A stretch of 64,000 bases of DNA, taken from NCBI GenBank assembly GCA_963703745.1, contig CAVPFL010000004.1, forward strand, positions 124,001-188,000, read 5' to 3'. The position numbers and the translations under genes were made by a program. The stretch is from AP-15 sp963703745 (GTDB lineage Bacteria > Pseudomonadota > Alphaproteobacteria > ATCC43930 > CGMCC-115725). The notes under the pieces were generated by a model. That model did no database searches. It had not been told where the DNA came from and saw only the letters and a program-made list of their open reading frames with translations. Shown here piece after piece: positions 41,161-49,141 of the stretch (positions are counted from its first letter, which is position 1; each line of letters begins with the position of its first letter).

Positions 41161-41379
41161 ATCGATCTCCACGCGGGAAATAGGGGCTCACGACCCGCCC
41201 GCTTTCTGTTGTTTTCGCCCCCTTAGGGTCGTGCAGTTTTCGTTGATCAGCGGTGCGGAGTTCGTTGTTTTCTGGCGCCGTACATTTTGGCCTAACAGAT
41301 TGATATAATGGGCCATTCTTTGCGGCGGATCGGATTTTGCGCGGGTGTCGGCGCGTTTTTCGTTGTTTTCGCCGCGTGA

Positions 41380-42876
41380 TCAACCCGAATTGCGGACCCA
41401 ACCGTAGCGCAGATTACTAGGGCCCGGTCCGTTTTTCACATAATCGGCCTTGATCTCGGCAAAGCGGTCGGAAGAGGTTAGATCGGCGCGCTTGTCGAAA
41501 TTGTAGAGCCGGGCCGTGTTGCCGCCGAAGACCGCGGTCTTGGTAGGACCATCGGCCGGCCCCAACGGCTGAAAACCGTATTTCTTTTGCATATCCTCGG
41601 GGATCTCGAGGCGGCGCAACCCCTCGATTTGCCATTGCGGGGCGCCGGTCCACACCGCATCGGTGCCCCACAGCACGTGGTCGGCGCCGAGCCCCTTGAC
41701 GAGCGTGCCCATCAACGCCGCAGCGAGGCGCGGCTCGGCGACCGTCGTCCAGGCGAAGAGCTGGCCCAAATCGCCATAGACGTTCGTGACGCCGTATTTC
41801 TCCGGGATCTCGGCCAGATCGCTCGTCCACGAGCTGCGCCCGGTCTTGTCGAACTCGTCCATGCCCTCGGCCGGTGCGGCGCCGATCCAACGATAGGCCG
41901 AGTGGTAGATCAGGAAATTGAGCTGAGGCCAATCCTTGGCCGCCTTGCCGACATCGCTGACATCGGCATAGGGGCGCAACCGCGGAAATTTCTCCTCGAC
42001 GGCGGGCGCGAACAATCCCTTGTGAATGCAGACGTTTTTGATGCCGGATTTGACCGCCTTCTCATAGAAGGGGTACAGCAGCTTCTCGTCGTCGAGGTGG
42101 TAGGGATGGTTGGCGAGCTCCTTGTGGGTGTTGTCGCCGACCGTGTAGCCCTTCCACGAATCGGGCTTATAGACCTCGATCGCCTGGTCGACCTGGTCGA
42201 GCCAGCCAGGCCAGCCCGGGGTAATCGTGAAGTGCGCCATCATCCGCCGCGTGCCGGCCTCCTTGTTGACCTGCTCGCGGGTCTTGAAGACCTGCTCCTG
42301 CGGGATGAACCAGTCCTCGGGAACCTCCGAGGGTGAGTTCGACAACAGCGCCACCTTGGTGTCGCTGTCCATGTAAATTTCCTTGACGTAGTTGGCGTAT
42401 TTGAGATCGTCGATGGTTTGCTCCTTGTCACCGATCTCCTTGTTCCAGCCGGCCTTGCCGACCGCCTCGCGCGCCTTGATGAACCCCATCAGCCTGGTGT
42501 CGTCGCGCAGAAAGTGGGTGTGGCCGTCGATGATGAACTGCTTCGACAGCGCCTCGGCACGCTCGGCCGCCATGTCCGGCGTCGCCGCCTCGGCGATGCT
42601 GGCTTCGAAGAGCCGGCCGAATACCTGGTTCATTGCGACGAACGAAGCCGCCATGCCGGCGGCAGTCTGAAAGAAGCGGCGTCGCGATAGGCCTTGTCGC
42701 CGAGCAAGCCGGTCGCTCAGCTCTTTCAGCCGGGCTTCGACCTCGCGTTGCTTGGCGCTCTGCGGCACCGGCATATACTCGTCGCTCGACACGATCTGGG
42801 TCGGCACCGGCGACGGGAACGACGACGTCTCCGCCGGCTGCAAATCGCGCAGTTGCTCATCCGATAGGAATTTCAT
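41380..42876 (-). CDS. Tat-exported amidohydrolase family protein
   Basis: 498 aa. A long N-terminal extension precedes a twin-arginine motif (SRRRFFQTAAGMAASFVAMN, near residue 65), so export by Tat is likely despite the 60-residue leader. The TIM-barrel amidohydrolase_2 domain starts FIIDGHTHFLRDD (H-x-H metal pair) and has NVCIHKGLFAPA, FLIYHSAYRWIG, VYGDLGQLFAW and LWGTDAVWTGAPQW with the catalytic Asp near the end. Relatives occur beside catabolic genes. Two cytosolic-type amidohydrolases follow upstream on the same strand (15-base gap), forming one unit. Confidence 0.85.
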   Translation of the reverse strand: MKFLSDEQLRDLQPAETSSFPSPVPTQIVSSDEYMPVPQSAKQREVEARLKELSDRLARRQGLSRRRFFQTAAGMAASFVAMNQVFGRLFEASIAEAATPDMAAERAEALSKQFIIDGHTHFLRDDTRLMGFIKAREAVGKAGWNKEIGDKEQTIDDLKYANYVKEIYMDSDTKVALLSNSPSEVPEDWFIPQEQVFKTREQVNKEAGTRRMMAHFTITPGWPGWLDQVDQAIEVYKPDSWKGYTVGDNTHKELANHPYHLDDEKLLYPFYEKAVKSGIKNVCIHKGLFAPAVEEKFPRLRPYADVSDVGKAAKDWPQLNFLIYHSAYRWIGAAPAEGMDEFDKTGRSSWTSDLAEIPEKYGVTNVYGDLGQLFAWTTVAEPRLAAALMGTLVKGLGADHVLWGTDAVWTGAPQWQIEGLRRLEIPEDMQKKYGFQPLGPADGPTKTAVFGGNTARLYNFDKRADLTSSDRFAEIKADYVKNGPGPSNLRYGWVRNSG

Positions 42877-42891
42877 GTTTGCCTCCTGGGG

Positions 42892-43977
42892 CTAGAGTGC
42901 GAGCGCAGGCACCTCGATGTTCAGCAGCCGCGCTGCGTTACCGCCGAGGATCGCCTTGCGCTCGAAATCGTCGAGTCCGGGGGCTCCCTCGATGAAGCCG
43001 ACCGGGTCGGTCTCGCCCATATCGGCCGGATAGTCAGTGCCCACCAGGATGTGGTCGGCGCCATATTGCTCGACGAGATAGTCGAGCTGATGGTGGGTGT
43101 ATACCAGCCCATCAAAATAGACCCGCTTCAGATATGTCGTGGGCATCCGGTGGAGTTGCTCGCCGCAATCCCGCCGCGCCGCCGCGGCGTGGTCGATGCG
43201 CCCCGAATAAGCTGGCAGAAAGCCGCCGCCATGCGCGACGACGAGCTTCAAGTTCGGATGATCGCGCAGCACGCCGCCAAAGATCAGATGATGGAGCGCC
43301 ACGGTCGAATCCAGCGGGTTGCCGATCATATTGGCGAAATAATGGTCGGCGAAGCGGCCCGCCTCGGTGAACCCGTCCGGATGCATGAAAACCACGAGGC
43401 CCAGCTCCTCGGCACGGGCGAAGATCTTGTGGAAGGGTTCGGCAGACAGATCTTCGCCGGCGACATGGGTCATGATCTCAATGCCGCGGAAACCCAAGGA
43501 TTTGTGCAATCGATCGAGTTCCGCGATCGCGAGATCCGGAGCCTGAAACGGCACCGTGCCGAGGCCAACGAAACGGTCGGGGTGGCGACCGCAGATGTCG
43601 GCGATAAAATCATTGATGGCCCGCGAGGCCTCACGCCCGAGGTCGGGATCTGCGCCGTAATAGGTCTGGCGCGGTGCCGGCGAGATCGCCTGAATGTCGA
43701 TCCCCATACGGTCCATGTCCTCGATGCGTTTTTCAGGTGACGAGCCCTGAAGGCGGGTCCGTTCACCGTTCTGCCGGTTGATCATGCGGCTGCGCTCATT
43801 GGCGGCGGTTTCGAGAAACCAACGTGAGACAGCGGCATTGCCTTCCACCATTGCCGCGGCCTTGTCGCTGCGCACATGGCAATGGATGTCGATCGTGAAC
43901 CATTTGCCGCGGGCATGCATCGGTCCCGGGAAGCGACCGGGAATTTCCGCTCCCGGCGGCAGGCACTTGAATAGCAT
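42892..43977 (-). CDS. ACMSD-like amidohydrolase, copy A
   Basis: 361 aa from ATG 43977. The metal site starts at FTIDIHCHVRSDK (H-x-H), then RIEDMDRMGIDIQAISPAPR, VAHGGGFLPAYSGRIDHAAA (third His), RVYFDGLVYTH and HILVGTDYPADMGETDPVGF (catalytic Asp). This is the aminocarboxymuconate-semialdehyde decarboxylase-like branch of the amidohydrolases, which decarboxylate or hydrolyse aromatic-pathway intermediates. It is a tandem paralogue of copy B, 17 bases downstream of it, with long identical segments. Substrate unknown. Confidence 0.87.
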   Translation of the reverse strand: MLFKCLPPGAEIPGRFPGPMHARGKWFTIDIHCHVRSDKAAAMVEGNAAVSRWFLETAANERSRMINRQNGERTRLQGSSPEKRIEDMDRMGIDIQAISPAPRQTYYGADPDLGREASRAINDFIADICGRHPDRFVGLGTVPFQAPDLAIAELDRLHKSLGFRGIEIMTHVAGEDLSAEPFHKIFARAEELGLVVFMHPDGFTEAGRFADHYFANMIGNPLDSTVALHHLIFGGVLRDHPNLKLVVAHGGGFLPAYSGRIDHAAAARRDCGEQLHRMPTTYLKRVYFDGLVYTHHQLDYLVEQYGADHILVGTDYPADMGETDPVGFIEGAPGLDDFERKAILGGNAARLLNIEVPALAL

Positions 43978-43994
43978 GCCGGTTTTCCCCTCAA

Positions 43995-45080
43995 TCAAAT
44001 CGCCACCGCTGGGATTTCGATATTCAGCAGGCGCGCGGCGTTGCGACCGAGGATAGCCCGGCGCTCGGCGTCGTCGAGCCCGCCCGCGCTCTCGACAAAG
44101 CCGATCGGGTCGATCTCGCCCATGTCGGCGGGGTAGTCGGTGCCCATCAGCACATGGTCGGCGCCGTACTGGTCGACAAGATATTCGAGCTGGTGATGTG
44201 TGAAGACGATCGTGTCGAAATAGAGCCGCTTCAGGTATTCGGTCGGCATCCGGTGAATCTGCTCGCAGCAATCGGGGCGTGCCGCCGCCGCATGGTCGAT
44301 GCGGCCGGAGTACGCCGGCAGATACCCCCCACCATGCGCGATGACGAGCTTGAGGTTGGGGTGCGCGTGCAGCACGCCGCCAAATATCAGATGATGGACC
44401 GCGACGGTCGAATCGAGCGGGTTGCCGATCACATTGACCAGATAATGGTCACCAAAGCGGCGCGCCTCCGGGAAGCCTGTCGGATGCATGAAGATCAGCA
44501 TGCCCAGCTCTTCGATTCGCGCGAAGATCTTGCGAAAGCGGTCGCCCGAGAGATCCTCTCCGGCCACATTGGTCGCGATCTCGATGCCTCGGAAGCCCAA
44601 TGATTTGTGGACACGGTCGAGCTCGGCAACAGCGAGTTCCGGTGCCTGAAACGGCACCGTACCGAGCGCGATGAAGCGGTCGGGGTGACGGCCGACTATC
44701 TCGGCGAGATTGTCGTTGACGGCTCGTGCCGTGGCGATACCGAGATCGGGATCGGCAGCGTAATAGGTCTGATTGGGCGAGGGAGAGATCGCCTGGATGT
44801 CGATCCCCATTCGATCCATGTCCTCGATCCGCTTTTCGACCGAGGTCGACTGGACGCGATTGCGCTCCGCTTGTTGCCGGTTGACCTCGCGCGTGCGCTC
44901 GTTGGCGAAAACCTCCCTGGGCTGCCGTGTCGCCGTCACGTTGCCCGCGACCATCTCGGCAGCCTTCGGGGTCAGCACATGGCAGTGTATGTCGACGGTG
45001 AACCATTTGCCGCGGGCGTGAACCGACCCCGGAAACCGCCCGGGGATCTGGGCTCCTGGCGGCAGGCATCTGAACAGCAT
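43995..45080 (-). CDS. ACMSD-like amidohydrolase, copy B
   Basis: 361 aa, the same length as copy A, with FTVDIHCHVLTPKAAEMVAG, VIAHGGGYLPAYSGRIDHAA and HVLMGTDYPADMGEIDPIGF. The opening LFRCLPPGAQIPGRFPGSVH is nearly identical to that of copy A. Differences concentrate in residues 45-75 and scattered surface positions, so the two may have diverged in substrate or form a heteromer. It is first in the three-amidohydrolase minus-strand unit; GGGGGGCG precedes ATG 45080. Confidence 0.87.
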   Translation of the reverse strand: MLFRCLPPGAQIPGRFPGSVHARGKWFTVDIHCHVLTPKAAEMVAGNVTATRQPREVFANERTREVNRQQAERNRVQSTSVEKRIEDMDRMGIDIQAISPSPNQTYYAADPDLGIATARAVNDNLAEIVGRHPDRFIALGTVPFQAPELAVAELDRVHKSLGFRGIEIATNVAGEDLSGDRFRKIFARIEELGMLIFMHPTGFPEARRFGDHYLVNVIGNPLDSTVAVHHLIFGGVLHAHPNLKLVIAHGGGYLPAYSGRIDHAAAARPDCCEQIHRMPTEYLKRLYFDTIVFTHHQLEYLVDQYGADHVLMGTDYPADMGEIDPIGFVESAGGLDDAERRAILGRNAARLLNIEIPAVAI

Positions 45081-45262
45081 TTCGCCCCCCCTCGGTTTCC
45101 GTCAAATTTACGCGCTCCTTGTTCGCGCGCTACATTTTGTCGACGGAGGCGTTCACCCTTCCCATAGCTGACGCGATGGGCCCCTTCCCTCTCCCGCGCT
45201 GCGGTAGGGGTGCCCAGCGCAGCGAAGCGAGTGAAGGTACGGCGCCGGGCTCAGGGTGATAA

Positions 45263-45688
45263 CTAAGCGGCCTCTTCTTCGACCTCGCTCTCGGTCCCGG
45301 TCGGGCCGGAATCCTTGCCTTTGGCTTCGCGATCGCGATCGACCAATTCGATTACCGCCATCGCCGCATCGTCGCCATAGCGGAAACCCGCTTTGATGAT
45401 GCGGGTATAACCCCCGGCACGGGCTGCATACCGCTGCGCCAGGGTGGTCATCAATTTGTCGGCCAGGCCAGCATCCTGCAGTTTCGCGATCGCCCGCCGT
45501 CGTCCCGCCAATCCGCCATGCTTGCCGATCGTGATCAACCGCTCGACGATGGGACGCAAATCTTTGGCCTTGGGTAAGGTCGTCGTGACCTGCTCGTGTT
45601 TGATCAGCGCGGCGGCGAGGTTCTCGAACATCGCCTTGCGGTGGGCCGATTTGCGGCTGAAGCTGCGGCCGCGCAGACGATGGCGCAT
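45263..45688 (-). CDS. rplQ: 50S ribosomal protein L17
   Basis: 141 aa with the L17 hallmark MRHRLRGRSFSRKSAHRKAM and FENLAAALIKHEQVTTTLPK. An acidic C-terminal tail (TGTESEVEEEAA) is longer than in E. coli, as in other alphaproteobacteria. L17 binds 23S rRNA near the exit tunnel. Last gene of the alpha operon, 7 bases after rpoA. Confidence 0.97.
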   Translation of the reverse strand: MRHRLRGRSFSRKSAHRKAMFENLAAALIKHEQVTTTLPKAKDLRPIVERLITIGKHGGLAGRRRAIAKLQDAGLADKLMTTLAQRYAARAGGYTRIIKAGFRYGDDAAMAVIELVDRDREAKGKDSGPTGTESEVEEEAA

Positions 45689-45695
45689 GGGATCC

Positions 45696-46715
45696 TCAAT
45701 AAGGCTCGTCGAGGCGTTTTGCCAATTCTTCGATGTTCTCGGGCGGCCAGTTGGTGATCTCCATCCCCAGGTGAAGTCCCATCTGAGCCAACACCTCTTT
45801 GATCTCGTTCAACGATTTGCGCCCGAAATTCGGTGTCCGCAGCATCTCGGCTTCGGATTTTTGAACCAGGTCGCCGATATAGACGATGTTGTCGTTCTTC
45901 AGGCAATTCGCCGAGCGCACAGACAGCTCGAGCTCGTCGACCTTGCGCAGCAGGTTCTTGTTGAACGGCAACTCGCTCGGACGAATTTCCTCGGAAGGGT
46001 GGCGCGGCTCCTCGAAATTGATAAAGAGTTGTAGCTGGTCTTGCAGGATGCGCGCGGCGAGCGCCACCGCGTCCTCGGGCGTCACGGCGCCGTTGGTTTC
46101 GACCCGGATCGAGAGCCGATCGTAGTCGGTGACCTGACCGACGCGTGTGTTTTCGACCCTGTAGGACACCTTGCGCACCGGACTGAACAGGGCATCCACC
46201 GGGATCAGGCCGATAGGTGCATCTTCCGGCCGGTTCTGTGTCGCCGGCACATATCCCTTGCCGCTTTCGACAGCCAGCTCCATGCCGAGCTTGGCGCCGC
46301 TGTCGAGGGTGCAGATCACCAACTCGGGATTCAGGATGTCGATATCGTGGCCGGTTTCGATCGCGCCGGCACGAATTTCTCCGGGGCCGTTAGCGCGTAA
46401 CCGCATCCGCTTCGGGCCTTCGCCGTACATCCGAAGATCGATGCTCTTGACGTTTAGGACAATATCGGTGACGTCCTCGAGCACACCAGGGATCGACGAA
46501 AACTCGTGAAGGACCCCCTCGATCTGCATTGAGGTGACCGCCGCGCCCTGCAGCGAGGAGAGCAACACCCGGCGCAACGCGTTCCCGAGGGTCAGCCCGA
46601 ACCCGCGTTCGAGCGGCTCGGCGACCACCGTTGCAACGCGTTTCGGATCATCGCCCGATTCCACCGACAGCTGTTTCGGTTTGATCAACCCTTGCCAGTT
46701 TTTTTGAATCACCAC
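45696..46715 (-). CDS. rpoA: DNA-directed RNA polymerase subunit alpha
   Basis: 339 aa. The N-terminal dimerisation domain has AEPLERGFGLTLGNALRRVL and LSSLQGAAVTSMQIEGVLHE. The C-terminal DNA- and activator-binding domain has LELSVRSANCLKNDNIVYIG and GRKSLNEIKEVLAQMGLHLG. Length and motifs are normal. It sits in the usual place between rpsK and rplQ and has a hairpin in its leader (46792-46811). Confidence 0.98.
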   Translation of the reverse strand: MVIQKNWQGLIKPKQLSVESGDDPKRVATVVAEPLERGFGLTLGNALRRVLLSSLQGAAVTSMQIEGVLHEFSSIPGVLEDVTDIVLNVKSIDLRMYGEGPKRMRLRANGPGEIRAGAIETGHDIDILNPELVICTLDSGAKLGMELAVESGKGYVPATQNRPEDAPIGLIPVDALFSPVRKVSYRVENTRVGQVTDYDRLSIRVETNGAVTPEDAVALAARILQDQLQLFINFEEPRHPSEEIRPSELPFNKNLLRKVDELELSVRSANCLKNDNIVYIGDLVQKSEAEMLRTPNFGRKSLNEIKEVLAQMGLHLGMEITNWPPENIEELAKRLDEPY

Positions 46716-46791
46716 TCGACCCTCGGTCGTTGGAAGCGGATCGCACCCGCCGCAAGAGGCGGCATGAAAGAGCTACCGGCGTTATCCTGAA

Positions 46792-46811
46792 CCCTCCGCC
46801 GCGACGGAGGG
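46792..46811. promoter_or_regulatory. Hairpin between rpsK and rpoA
   Basis: CCCTCCG and CGGAGGG flank a 6-base loop in the 106-base rpsK-rpoA spacer, 11 bases after the rpsK stop. No T run follows on the minus strand, so it more likely tunes mRNA stability or expression between the genes than terminates transcription. Confidence 0.4.
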
Positions 46812-46821
46812 CACCCGCGCT

Positions 46822-47220
46822 TCAGACGCGACGCCGCTTCGGCGGGCGGCAACCATTATGCGGGATTGGCGTCATATCCCGGATCGAAGTCACGGCGAAC
46901 CCCACCGCCTGCAGGGCGCGCAAAGCCGATTCTCGTCCGGAACCCGGTCCTTTGACCTCGATCTCCAGGGTGCGCATGCCGTGTTCCATGGCCTTACGCC
47001 CAGCATCTTCGGCGGCCACCTGCGCTGCATAAGGCGTGGATTTGCGCGAACCCTTGAAGCCCAAGCTGCCGGCTGACGACCAGGCGATCGTATTGCCCTG
47101 GGCATCGGTGATCGTGATCATCGTGTTGTTGAACGTCGCGTTCACATGCGCCGTACCCGAGGTGATGTTCTTACGTTCGCGCCGGCGAAGGCGCGGCGCT
47201 GCTGACGCAGTTCTGGCCAT
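46822..47220 (-). CDS. rpsK: 30S ribosomal protein S11
   Basis: 132 aa. NITSGTAHVNATFNNTMITI, SAGSLGFKGSRKSTPYAAQV and the C-terminal IRDMTPIPHNGCRPPKRRRV are diagnostic. S11 forms part of the platform near the mRNA exit. It lies 37 bases after rpsM. The basic start MARTASAAPRLRRRERKN is typical of alphaproteobacteria. Confidence 0.98.
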   Translation of the reverse strand: MARTASAAPRLRRRERKNITSGTAHVNATFNNTMITITDAQGNTIAWSSAGSLGFKGSRKSTPYAAQVAAEDAGRKAMEHGMRTLEIEVKGPGSGRESALRALQAVGFAVTSIRDMTPIPHNGCRPPKRRRV

Positions 47221-47257
47221 CTATCGCTTTCTGCAATTGCCTTTTAGGCCGCCAAGT

Positions 47258-47626
47258 CTATTTCTTCTTCCCGGCGATCGGGCGAGCCGGCCCCTTGCGC
47301 GTCCGCGCGTTTGTATGCGTGCGCTGCCCCCGTACCGGCAGCCCCTTACGATGGCGCAGTCCGCGATAGCAACCAAGGTCCATCAACCTCTTGATATTCA
47401 TCGCGACTTGCCGACGCAGGTCGCCCTCTACCGTGTAATCCCGATCGATGAGCTCGCGGACGCGCAACACATCATCGTCGGTCAGCTCATGCACTCGCCG
47501 CTCGGGCGGAATGCCGATTTTGCTGCAGATCTCGAAAGCCTTGGTTCGGCCGATCCCATGGATGTAAGTGAGCCCGATCGGGACCCGCTTCTGATTAGGG
47601 ATATTGACACCCGCGATGCGCGCCAC
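47258..47626 (-). CDS. rpsM: 30S ribosomal protein S13
   Basis: 122 aa: ARIAGVNIPNQKRVPIGLTY, IHGIGRTKAFEICSKIGI and the basic tail GQRTHTNARTRKGPARPIAG. S13 contacts tRNA and the L5/L31 bridge at the subunit head. In most relatives adk or secY precedes it directly; here two enzyme genes intervene upstream, with 131 bases between TrpB-like stop and rpsM start. Confidence 0.98.
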   Translation of the reverse strand: MARIAGVNIPNQKRVPIGLTYIHGIGRTKAFEICSKIGIPPERRVHELTDDDVLRVRELIDRDYTVEGDLRRQVAMNIKRLMDLGCYRGLRHRKGLPVRGQRTHTNARTRKGPARPIAGKKK

Positions 47627-47757
47627 CTGCGCCTCTCCTCAAAAATGACAAATAGGGGTGGGTCCCGCTTCTCGCAAGGGCGAGCAGTATAACCACCGAA
47701 TCTCGTGCGTCAATCCGCTTGCGTCTTTCTAATACCACATATCTTGCGGCGGAGGCG

Positions 47758-49125
47758 CTATTCGGCAGCGAGCTTGGGGAGGCTGGCGAGGGCAATACGG
47801 AGCTCGGCCTCATCGTAAGCTTGGTCCCCAAGCTTACCCGCTTGATAGTCGATATAGGCCTGCATATCGAAATGACCGTGACCGCACAGATTGAAAAGGA
47901 TCGTTCGGGAGATGCCTTCCTCTTTGCAGCGCAACGCCTCTTCGATCGCGCCGTACACTGCGTGGTTGGCTTCGGGAGCCGGCAGGACGCCCTCGGTGCG
48001 CGCGAGCTGGAGGCCCGCCTCGAAGCAAGAGTTCTGCGCCAGTGCGCGTGACTCGATGAGCCCGAGCTCCTGCAACAGGCTTACCAGCGGCGCCATCCCA
48101 TGGTAACGCAACCCGCCTGCGTGGAAGCCGGGCGGCACGAATGTCGAACCCAAAGTATGCATCTTGACGAGCGGTGTCAGATGCCCGGTGTCGCCGAAAT
48201 CGTAGGCATATTTGCCGCGCGTCAAGCTGGGGCAGGCCGCTGGCTCGCAGGCGATCACCCGAGGCTTCGGGGCGCCGCGCAGCCCGGCGCCGATGAACGG
48301 GAACGCAATGCCGGCGAAGTTACTGCCGCCGCCCGTACAACCCACGATGATGTCGGGATAATCATCCGCCATCTCGAGCTGCACCATCGCCTCCTGGCCA
48401 ATGACGGTCTGGTGCAGCAGGACATGGTTGAGGACGCTGCCTAACGAATATTTCGTATCGGCGTGTTGCGCGGCCACTTCAACCGCTTCGCTGATGGCGA
48501 TTCCTAAGCTGCCGGGTGAGTTCGGATGCTCGGCAAGAATGTGCCGCCCGGCACTTGTTTCAGTGCTGGGGCTCGCCACGCAATCGGCGCCCCAAGCCTC
48601 CATCAGCGCCTTGCGATAAGGCTTCTGATCGAAGCTGACCTTTACCATGTACACGCGCACATCGAGGCCGAATACCGCGCCCGCGAAGGCGAGCGCCGAG
48701 CCCCATTGTCCCGCGCCGGTCTCGGTAGTGAGCCGCTTGACGCCGGCCTCCTTGTTGTAGAAGGCCTGAGCTACGGCCGTATTGGGTTTGTGGCTGCCCG
48801 CCGGGCTCACCCCCTCGTATTTGTAGTAGATCTTGGCCGGCGTATCGAGCGCCCGCTCCAGGCGGCGCGCCCGATAGAGCGGGGAGGGACGCCATTGGCG
48901 GTAGACCTCCCTGACCGGTTCGGGGATTTCGATCGTGCGTTCCGCCGAAACCTCCTGCTGGATCAGCGCCATCGGAAACAGCGGCTCGAGGTCCTGTGGG
49001 CCGACGGGCTGCAAGGTCCCGGGGTGCAACACCGGCTCGGGTGCGCGCGGCAGATCGGCCACGATGTTGTACCAATCCTTCGGAAGCCGGGTCTCGTCGA
49101 GCAGATATTTTACCGCATCGGACAT
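47758..49125 (-). CDS. TrpB2-type PLP-dependent enzyme (tryptophan synthase beta-like)
   Basis: 455 aa from ATG 49125, with GGAGAA upstream. KYEGVSPAGSHKPNTAVAQA (near 110) holds the PLP lysine in HKPN, TETGAGQWGSALAFAGAVFG follows, and IIVGCTGGGSNFAGIAFPFI (near 235) is the phosphate loop. The long N-terminus (NIVADLPRAPEPVLHPGTLQ) marks the TrpB2 branch, whose members lack TrpA-contact residues and make tryptophan from indole and serine or O-phosphoserine, or act on other substrates. It lies inside the ribosomal operon, 16 bases after the nitrilase-like gene, an unusual site. Confidence 0.85.
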   Translation of the reverse strand: MSDAVKYLLDETRLPKDWYNIVADLPRAPEPVLHPGTLQPVGPQDLEPLFPMALIQQEVSAERTIEIPEPVREVYRQWRPSPLYRARRLERALDTPAKIYYKYEGVSPAGSHKPNTAVAQAFYNKEAGVKRLTTETGAGQWGSALAFAGAVFGLDVRVYMVKVSFDQKPYRKALMEAWGADCVASPSTETSAGRHILAEHPNSPGSLGIAISEAVEVAAQHADTKYSLGSVLNHVLLHQTVIGQEAMVQLEMADDYPDIIVGCTGGGSNFAGIAFPFIGAGLRGAPKPRVIACEPAACPSLTRGKYAYDFGDTGHLTPLVKMHTLGSTFVPPGFHAGGLRYHGMAPLVSLLQELGLIESRALAQNSCFEAGLQLARTEGVLPAPEANHAVYGAIEEALRCKEEGISRTILFNLCGHGHFDMQAYIDYQAGKLGDQAYDEAELRIALASLPKLAAE

Positions 49126-49141
49126 TGGCACTTCTCCCCGT

